Shown here in pieces: positions 1 through 5,540 of a stretch of DNA of 16,645 nt. Position 1 is the stretch's first letter; each line of letters starts with the position of its first letter. This DNA comes from Deltaproteobacteria bacterium. Its GTDB lineage: Bacteria > Myxococcota > B64-G9. The position numbers were made by a program, and so were the translations under genes. The notes under the pieces are model-generated. The model saw only the letters and a program-made list of their open reading frames with translations, ran no database searches and was not told the DNA's origin. The DNA is taken from assembly GCA_003647095.1 (NCBI GenBank), contig QMME01000047.1, positions 1 to 16,645 of the forward strand, in the 5' to 3' direction.

Positions 1-1
1 C

Positions 2-58
2 GCAGCACGACCAAGGATCAATCTCTACTACGTCCTGGTCGAGAGAACAGGAGAGTAA
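2..58 (+). CDS. C-terminal end of an upstream protein (partial)
   Basis: Frame 2 is open from the window edge and reads an 18-residue tail ending in YYVLVERTGE before a TAA at 56-58. The composition looks like an ordinary globular C-terminus. The stop lies just inside the Shine-Dalgarno-like AGGAGAG (49-55) that precedes the next gene, the usual arrangement for translationally coupled genes in one operon. Too little is visible to assign a family. The alternative is that frame 1, also open from the edge, is the real one and the next protein starts outside the window. Confidence 0.5.
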   Translation, partial: AARPRINLYYVLVERTGE

Positions 59-84
59 CCATCGGCGGCAAGAAGATACTTCTG

Positions 85-1443
85 GTGAATCCACCCGTGC
101 TGGCAATCGACCCGGTACAGGTGGACATGTACGCCGAGGCGGTTCCCTTCGGGCTGCTGCAAATCGGTACATTCCTACGGAACCAGGGTCACGAGGTCTT
201 GCTGGTGGACATGATGGCCTCGAGCGATGACCATCCCGGTGGAGTGCTTGGCGGCGAATCCTTCTACGGAGTCAAGCCCGCTGGGGCCTCCGGAGCCATG
301 ATGGAAAGAGTCGTCTACCTGTATGGCAGGGACCTCGACTGGTTAATGAGCCGACTGCCAGACTCCTGGGCACCGGACGAGATATGGATGACATGCTGTA
401 TCTCCTTCAACTACGAGCCGGCTTTTTCGGCCATAGATCTCCTGCGTAGATTGTATCCGCGGGCAAGGATACTCCTCGGTGGAAACTATCCCTCTCTCTT
501 TCCCGAGCATGCCGCTCGCTCCGGGGCAAACGTGGTCCATCGTGGCCCTTTCCGACAGGCCGACGGCTATTTCCCCGAACTGGACCTGCTGGAACACGTA
601 CCCCCCATCTGGCTATTCAGGCTCGTTCGAGGCTGCCGGTATCGTTGCTCCTTTTGTGCCAACTCCGCGCGGACACCGGAACTGGCTGGTGATCCGGTTC
701 AGGTTGCCGAAGAGATCCTCCAGGTTCATCGACGCTGGGGGGTAAAAACCTTCTCCAACTGGGATCCCAATGTTCTCCTCATCCCGAAAGCGGTCGAAGA
801 GATGCTACGCATCTTGATCGAGGCGAAGACCGAAGTGGAGATCAAGTTCGAAATGGGCCTGCAACCCAACCGCCTCACTCCCGACATACTGGAGTTGATG
901 AACCAGGCAGGCGTGACGATGATGACCATACCCTTCGAAAGCGTCGAGGCGCATATGCTGAGGAGGTTTGGCAAGCCCTTCGAGCTACACCACCCCATGG
1001 ATATCGTCGCCTCGGCAAGGATAAACGGCTTCGACACCCACAGGCTGTTCCATTGCACATGGGTCATTGGAATCAGGGACGAGAGTTTCCGACACGTTTT
1101 CGGTACCTATTTCGCCATACTGAAGGCGGGAGGACTACCCACCCCCTTCCCTCTCTCTCCCACACCGGGGACCAGGGAGTACACCCGGCACCGTGCTTCC
1201 TTGGCCGGCAAGGATCTGTCCGAATTGAATGGCCACCTCTGGCCATGTCAGCCATCTGCCGAGATGGTGGTACTCTATGACACGATCCTCGACATGGTCA
1301 GCAAGCCCGATCCACACGATGCCCTCGAACTGGCCGACAGGTTGTCTCCCCGAGCATCGCGATACTTCAACCGCGCTTTCGAATGGTACCTGGAAGGTCC
1401 TTACGAACCCGGCCGCGACCCTCAGCCCCCACCAGAGGATTGA
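85..1443 (+). CDS. B12-binding-type radical SAM protein
   Basis: A predicted iron-sulfur enzyme that cleaves S-adenosylmethionine for radical chemistry; its substrate is unknown. The N-terminal ~165 residues look like the Rossmann-like B12-binding domain of this superfamily (GLLQIGTFLRNQGHEVLLVD, then ILLGGNYPSLFPEHA), but no DxHxxG cobalamin-histidine motif is evident. The radical SAM domain begins with RGCRYRCSFC, giving the CX3CX2C ligands C184, C188 and C191, followed by PFES in the SAM barrel and PTPGT near its end. Numbering is from the GTG at 85. That start cuts into the first beta strand: the frame upstream reads GGKKILLVNPPV, the usual beginning of these proteins, so translation may really begin at the ATC at 61 or before the window. 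The total of about 452-460 aa is normal for the family. It shares the plus strand with the partial gene upstream and converges with the gene at 1494-2483. Confidence 0.9.
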   Translation: MNPPVLAIDPVQVDMYAEAVPFGLLQIGTFLRNQGHEVLLVDMMASSDDHPGGVLGGESFYGVKPAGASGAMMERVVYLYGRDLDWLMSRLPDSWAPDEIWMTCCISFNYEPAFSAIDLLRRLYPRARILLGGNYPSLFPEHAARSGANVVHRGPFRQADGYFPELDLLEHVPPIWLFRLVRGCRYRCSFCANSARTPELAGDPVQVAEEILQVHRRWGVKTFSNWDPNVLLIPKAVEEMLRILIEAKTEVEIKFEMGLQPNRLTPDILELMNQAGVTMMTIPFESVEAHMLRRFGKPFELHHPMDIVASARINGFDTHRLFHCTWVIGIRDESFRHVFGTYFAILKAGGLPTPFPLSPTPGTREYTRHRASLAGKDLSELNGHLWPCQPSAEMVVLYDTILDMVSKPDPHDALELADRLSPRASRYFNRAFEWYLEGPYEPGRDPQPPPED

Positions 1444-1451
1444 ATATCCTC
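1435..1451. other. Small hairpin across the stop codon
   Basis: GAGGAT (1435-1440) and ATCCTC (1446-1451) are perfect inverted repeats with a 5-nt loop containing the TGA of the plus-strand radical SAM gene. No T-tract follows on either strand, so it is not a standard intrinsic terminator. It could stabilise the 3' end or act with the C-rich tract that follows. Confidence 0.35.
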
Positions 1452-1497
1452 CAACCTCTCAACCCAACTCCCTACACCACCATCCCCACACAATCAC
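1443..1497 (+). terminator. G-free, C-rich gap; possible Rho-utilisation tract
   Basis: The 55 bases from the end of the stop codon to base 1497 contain no G and 28 C on the plus strand, arranged as repeated CC and TC dinucleotides. Unstructured, C-rich, G-free RNA straight after a gene is the recognised composition of Rho loading sites. The tract lies between two convergent genes (1443 and 1494) with no T-run hairpin, so Rho-dependent termination of the plus-strand transcript is the simplest reading. This is inference from composition only. Confidence 0.4.
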
Positions 1498-2483
1498 GGC
1501 AGGCATGCTTCCACCAGTGCCGGCCCGGTGCCAAACTCGCTGCTGCCGTAGAGATCCAGGTACTTCTGCCAGACACCCTCGCAACTGCCGCGCAGCACGC
1601 AGCCCGCGCATCCCGCTGGATGGTTCTTGAACTCCTGGCGGCGCTGTTGCCAGTTGAAGCGCATCACCCCGGCGGGAGCATCCCAGGAGGGCTGGCGGCG
1701 CACGTGGGTCACCTCGGTGGCCAGGTCCCAGTTCTCACCCACGTACTTGTGCAACAGGTTCCGGTTGGCCAGAACCTCCCAGGGCAGCTTGCACAGGGGG
1801 ATATCGGCGAAGTTCAACTGCATGTGCAAGCTGCTTTCATTGAGAACCAGCAAGCGGCGTATGGCTTCCGTTACCCGGTCCAGGGGAGGTATCCAGGCAC
1901 GGCTCTTTTCGGCCAGGTGGGAAGGCCTGATGAAGTTGAAGCGGATGTTGCCCACCCCCAGCCGCTGCATGAAGCGCACGAAAGCATCCAGGCTGTCCAC
2001 GTTTTTTCCGTGCAGCACGGTATTGAGCGACAGGCCGTCGGGCAGGCGCCCCCGGGCCTTCATGGCAACCAGGTTGCGCAGGGCCTTGACCTTTTCGGCA
2101 AACGACCCCCGGCGCCGGGTGATGCCATCCTCGACCGCTTCCAGGTGGGAATGGATTGATACCGCCACCCGGGTCAGTCCGGCATCCAGGAATCGCTCCA
2201 GCCTCTCCCGGTCGGCCAGCCGGGAAGCGTTGGTACATATGGAGATGCGCTGGAAGCCCACCTTACGGGCGTGGGCTATGATCCTCTCCAGGTGCGGATA
2301 GAGGGTGGGTTCTCCACCAAGGAATCCCACCGACTCGGCTCCCTCCTGCCGGTGGCGGTCCATTTCCCGCTCCACGTGCTCTGCCCGGGCCCAGCGCCGC
2401 TCTTCCTTAGTGGGCTCGCCGTTGGCGCAGAACAGGCAACGATTGTTGCAGGCCTTGCCAAGGTTAATATCGGCGTTTTTCAA
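1494..2483 (-). CDS. Radical SAM protein with SPASM-like cysteine tail
   Basis: A 329-residue predicted radical SAM enzyme. Near its N-terminus CNNRCLFC supplies the CX3CX2C cluster ligands C12, C16 and C19. FLGGEPTLYPHL (55-66) carries the GGEPT SAM-binding motif, and CTNAS and SIHSH are later barrel strands. The C-terminus has C231 in IPLCKLP and a CX2CX5CxG group (C292, C295, C301) followed by the W and YG positions. This resembles a reduced SPASM/Twitch auxiliary-cluster region. The same arrangement recurs in the last ~290 residues of the 952-aa protein encoded divergently next door, so the two are paralogues. The start is a TTG at 2483 behind GGGAG with 6-nt spacing; no better in-frame start lies between it and the upstream stop. 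SPASM-type enzymes often modify peptides, but no precursor peptide is visible here, so the substrate stays open. Confidence 0.92.
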   Translation of the reverse strand: MKNADINLGKACNNRCLFCANGEPTKEERRWARAEHVEREMDRHRQEGAESVGFLGGEPTLYPHLERIIAHARKVGFQRISICTNASRLADRERLERFLDAGLTRVAVSIHSHLEAVEDGITRRRGSFAEKVKALRNLVAMKARGRLPDGLSLNTVLHGKNVDSLDAFVRFMQRLGVGNIRFNFIRPSHLAEKSRAWIPPLDRVTEAIRRLLVLNESSLHMQLNFADIPLCKLPWEVLANRNLLHKYVGENWDLATEVTHVRRQPSWDAPAGVMRFNWQQRRQEFKNHPAGCAGCVLRGSCEGVWQKYLDLYGSSEFGTGPALVEACLP

Positions 2484-2489
2484 TGCCGT

Positions 2490-2494
2490 CTCCC
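2490..2494 (-). promoter_or_regulatory. Shine-Dalgarno site fixing a TTG start
   Basis: On the minus strand GGGAG sits 6 nt before the TTG at 2483. It supports TTG as the start of the 329-aa radical SAM protein. Confidence 0.6.
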
Positions 2495-2514
2495 GGATGC
2501 TGTTTCCCTTTTCA

Positions 2515-2544
2515 ACTATGCGACTGCTGGTCCACCAATGTCAA
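2515..2544 (-). promoter_or_regulatory. Candidate promoter for the 329-aa radical SAM gene
   Basis: On the minus strand a perfect -35 box TTGACA (2544-2539) is followed after 18 bp by CATAGT (2520-2515), a 4/6 match to TATAAT. The putative -10 lies about 30 bp before the TTG start. The -35 box is half of an inverted repeat shared with the opposite promoter. Confidence 0.45.
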
Positions 2545-2561
2545 ATCAACGCACTTTGACA
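2539..2561. promoter_or_regulatory. Inverted repeat joining two divergent -35 boxes
   Basis: TGTCAAA (2539-2545), 9 bp, then TTTGACA (2555-2561): a perfect 7-bp inverted repeat. Each arm contains a consensus TTGACA -35 box pointing outward, one for each divergent gene. The half-site centres are 16 bp apart. It may be a dimeric repressor or activator operator controlling both promoters, or simply two strong -35 boxes back to back. Confidence 0.5.
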
Positions 2562-2585
2562 ACCGCAACGATGTAAATCTAAAGT
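2556..2585 (+). promoter_or_regulatory. Candidate promoter for the 952-957-671 aa gene set
   Basis: A perfect TTGACA (2556-2561) is followed after 18 bp by TAAAGT (2580-2585), a 4/6 match to TATAAT. Transcription from here would give a leader of roughly 85-90 nt before the ATG at 2679, containing the 10-bp inverted repeat at 2621-2662. Confidence 0.4.
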
Positions 2586-2620
2586 TGGTGATGGTATTGC
2601 GTAAAGCAGTACCGGGACCA

Positions 2621-2662
2621 GTCCTCGATCCGGCCATTATGAAAACACACCTGATCGAGGAC
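2621..2662 (+). promoter_or_regulatory. Leader hairpin (10-bp perfect inverted repeat)
   Basis: GTCCTCGATC (2621-2630) is the exact reverse complement of GATCGAGGAC (2653-2662), with 22 nt between. In the transcript it would form a 10-bp stem ending 5 nt before the AGGA ribosome-binding site (2668-2671) of the 952-aa protein. No U-run follows, so it is not an obvious terminator. It could be an RNA element affecting stability or translation, or a DNA operator. Confidence 0.45.
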
Positions 2663-2678
2663 AAGCCAGGAACAAGCC

Positions 2679-5537
2679 ATGAAACGTAAGCACCTCTTGT
2701 TCATTTGTCCCAGCTTCGGCGATCAGAGCAACACTCGATCGCCGGTGTTCACCAACAATGCGGTCTACCAGCTCCAGGCCTACCTGGAATCCCTCCCCGA
2801 CATCAACGACAATTACGAGTTGTCCAGGGTTTACCTGCAACTACAACCCGTTTCCGGCCTGGAGGACACCTTCCGGGATGTTTTCCACCATTGTCAGCGG
2901 GTGTTACGCAAGGAGCCGGACATCCTGGCCTTCAGTCTCTACTGCTGGAACGTCTCGTTGTTGAACGACCTGGCCGGAGCTCTGAAACAGATGGCCCCGG
3001 AGGTCTTGATGATCGCCGGTGGACCGGAGGTATATGAACGGAAATCGTTCTGCCAGCAGTTTACCTCCTTCGACGTGCTGGTGGAGGGAGACGGTGAACT
3101 TCCCCTGCAAGCCGTTCTGGAACGATTGGCATCCTCCCATCACCTTGGGAACATTCCCAACGTTTCCCACCGAAAGCACGGCCGGTGGATTCACAATCCA
3201 TCACGTCACAATGCCTTCGACATCAACAACATTCCCAACTATTACAAGAACCTGCGGGAGGAACTAGAAGGTTCCGGTTCCTACCTCACCGCCCGCGGCT
3301 GCTCGCATAACTGCGATTACTGCCTGTGGGCCCGTCAACCACTGTGCGTCAAGAAGTCGGAAAAAATCATCGAGGAACTCCACTCGCTGATCGATGGAAC
3401 CCACCTGGAACAGTTGACGTTTTTCGACTACGACCTGCTGGAAATCCACGGAAAGGATCTGTCATGGCTGCGTGATGTCTCCGACATCATCCGACGACAA
3501 GAGAGAGGTTTCACCACCAGCTTCTTCATAAACGGCAACCAACTGGGTAACCCCGTCCTGGCTGAAGTGATGGAACTGCTGTCCACCCGCCGGGTCCTGG
3601 TGGGACTGCAGACCGGTTCCGATGATGTCGCCCGTTCCGTCAACCGCGGCTGGACTACGGCCCCCTGGAAAGAACTCGCCGCCATCGAATACCGATTGCG
3701 AACCCGCTTCACCATAGAGTTGGTCTACCCGCTCCCCGGGGAAAACCCGGGAGACTTCCTGGCAACCGTACAACGTCTCTACAGGCTGGGTTATTACAGG
3801 TTCCACATTTTCACGCTCATGGTGCTCCGGGGCAGCCGCCTACGAAGAAATGCCCGCCGCCAGGGACTCGAATATCTCGAACGGCCACCGTATTTTTGCT
3901 ACCAGACTCCCTCATCACCTAGAGATGCCACCTTGAAAATGACCGCACTCGGCAACATCATCACTAATCTGGGCGAAGCACTTTGGAACCTCGCCGACGA
4001 ACACTCTCTGCAAGACTACTTTGCCTCCGAGCACGCCTTCCTCGATCGCTTGCAACAAGCCATCGACGAGGGCATGCCCGTGGCCGAGATCGTCGCCGGG
4101 GAGTTGGAGCGGATTTCCGGAACGCCACAACCCCTGCAGTCCGAGGCGCTGCCGGTCGAGAGCAATGCCACCGAGCCACCGACACCTCCTGCCTACCAGC
4201 CACTTGTTGTTGCCTCACCACAGGTAAAACCTGGTATGCTGGTATCCATCATGCTGGCAGGAGACGACGAGGAACTCACCGGTGACGAGGAACAGGTCGA
4301 GCTGAAGAAGTGGTCCAGGTTGTTGACCAGCAGGTTGCTCTCTCATGCCCACCCCCCCCGCCAGGTAGACGCCTTCCTGGCTGCCGGCCTGCACCTGCGC
4401 CTCCACGATCGACAGGGAGACAAGCTGCACCTCAAGCTCACCCCTGCCGAGACCACCCCCACCGCCTGGTGGCGCAGCCCGGTAACGGCCGTCACCATAG
4501 TAAAGACCAAGAAATACATTGCCGATCTGCATGTCAGCTGGCTCAAGGACATCGTAGCCGCCATTACCCCGTCGGTCGAGGACAGCGACGACTGGCCTGG
4601 TTTCCTGCGCCGGGCGGCCGCCACCAGCGAGGAGAGCGCATCTTCCCTCTCCCAGGCCCTGCTGAGAGTCACCTCTCATTGCAATGCCAGCTGCCCCTTT
4701 TGCAACGCTGACGGCCTGGCCCCCGACCGCTGCGAGGGCCTGGACAACGTAACCAGGAGGCTGCAGGAGCTCAGACAATCCGGCTGGCAGTCGGTGGCCT
4801 TCACCGGCGGAGAACCGACACTGCTGCCGGAACTGCCCCAGATGATTGCCGCCGCCAAGCAACTGGGTTTTTCTTCGGTCACGGTGCAGACGAACGGGAT
4901 CCTGCTCGACGATGACGAACGCGTCCGGCAACTGGCCGCTGTCGGGCTGGACGGCACCCTCATCTCCATACACGCCGCCGATCCTGCTCTGCACGACGAC
5001 ATCGTGGGTATCGCCGGAGCGCACCGGCATACCCTGGCAGCCGCCGAAAAGCTGGTGGCCAACGATATTCGAGCGGATGTCAGCTTCGTGATGACTTCAA
5101 GGAACTTCTCCCAGCTGGAAGCCGTGGTCGACATGCTGCTCAGGCAACTGGGTTGCCGCATGACCTCGCTGGTGGCCAGCTACTGTGGTCCGGAAGGCCG
5201 GGCGCTCGAGAACCTGGACTGGTTGCCACGGCTGGGCGAGATACGCCAACCGTTGCGCCGGGCCCTGGAGACAGCACTGTCCAGCCACCTGGAGATGGTC
5301 ATTCCCGGGCAATGCGGCCTGCCCATGTGCCAGCTTCCCGAGTATCTCGACTACTTCGACGAGTATCACCACCCCCGGGCAGCCTACATGCCCACCAAGA
5401 CTCGACCCCAGGTGTGCAGCTCCTGTGCCCTGGCGAACAGGTGCTCGGGGTTCTGGTCGGTATACTTCGAGCGTTTCGGCACCAGCGAACTGATGCCTCT
5501 GCAACAGCCTGCACTTACGGAAAGGGCCGGTGGATAG
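2679..5537 (+). CDS. Double radical SAM protein with a middle shared module
   Basis: A 952-residue protein with two complete radical SAM enzymes in one chain. Residues 1-200 resemble a B12-binding-like domain (MIAGGPEVYE at 111-120, VEGDGE at 135-140). TARGCSHNCDYC gives cluster 1 (C208, C212, C215), and LVGLQTGSDDV and VYPLPGE follow in its barrel. A Pro-rich linker (~483-515) leads to a ~90-residue module (~540-630) that recurs in neighbouring proteins. The second radical SAM domain has HCNASCPFC (C668, C672, C675), GGEPT (710-714), then C884 in LPMCQLP and CX2CX5CxG (C913, C916, C922), matching the 329-aa protein. The ATG at 2679 has AGGA 7 nt upstream. It heads a three-gene unit; the next gene starts 3 nt after its TAG. 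Two cysteine sets in one chain suggest sequential chemistry on one substrate, which is inference. A run of eight C lies between the halves at 4352-4359. Confidence 0.92.
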   Translation: MKRKHLLFICPSFGDQSNTRSPVFTNNAVYQLQAYLESLPDINDNYELSRVYLQLQPVSGLEDTFRDVFHHCQRVLRKEPDILAFSLYCWNVSLLNDLAGALKQMAPEVLMIAGGPEVYERKSFCQQFTSFDVLVEGDGELPLQAVLERLASSHHLGNIPNVSHRKHGRWIHNPSRHNAFDINNIPNYYKNLREELEGSGSYLTARGCSHNCDYCLWARQPLCVKKSEKIIEELHSLIDGTHLEQLTFFDYDLLEIHGKDLSWLRDVSDIIRRQERGFTTSFFINGNQLGNPVLAEVMELLSTRRVLVGLQTGSDDVARSVNRGWTTAPWKELAAIEYRLRTRFTIELVYPLPGENPGDFLATVQRLYRLGYYRFHIFTLMVLRGSRLRRNARRQGLEYLERPPYFCYQTPSSPRDATLKMTALGNIITNLGEALWNLADEHSLQDYFASEHAFLDRLQQAIDEGMPVAEIVAGELERISGTPQPLQSEALPVESNATEPPTPPAYQPLVVASPQVKPGMLVSIMLAGDDEELTGDEEQVELKKWSRLLTSRLLSHAHPPRQVDAFLAAGLHLRLHDRQGDKLHLKLTPAETTPTAWWRSPVTAVTIVKTKKYIADLHVSWLKDIVAAITPSVEDSDDWPGFLRRAAATSEESASSLSQALLRVTSHCNASCPFCNADGLAPDRCEGLDNVTRRLQELRQSGWQSVAFTGGEPTLLPELPQMIAAAKQLGFSSVTVQTNGILLDDDERVRQLAAVGLDGTLISIHAADPALHDDIVGIAGAHRHTLAAAEKLVANDIRADVSFVMTSRNFSQLEAVVDMLLRQLGCRMTSLVASYCGPEGRALENLDWLPRLGEIRQPLRRALETALSSHLEMVIPGQCGLPMCQLPEYLDYFDEYHHPRAAYMPTKTRPQVCSSCALANRCSGFWSVYFERFGTSELMPLQQPALTERAGG
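4352..4359 (+). repeat. C8 homopolymer inside the double radical SAM gene
   Basis: Eight consecutive C encode His-Pro-Pro around residues 558-560 of the 952-aa protein. Slippage here would separate the N-terminal radical SAM half from the C-terminal one. The reading frame is intact as given. Confidence 0.6.
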
Positions 5538-5540
5538 AGG

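Noticed and set aside
2483..2689. Small plus-strand ORF (68 codons) with several Cys near its start, a possible precursor peptide for the radical SAM enzymes
   Set aside because: It has no ribosome-binding site, overlaps the start regions of both divergent genes and the promoters between them, and has no leader/core organisation.
4215..5030. Long minus-strand open frame opposite the double radical SAM gene (also similar frames at 5097-6161 and 1383-2159)
   Set aside because: These lie fully opposite genes with clear domain motifs, show no recognisable domain and have no ribosome sites; long antisense frames are expected at this GC content.
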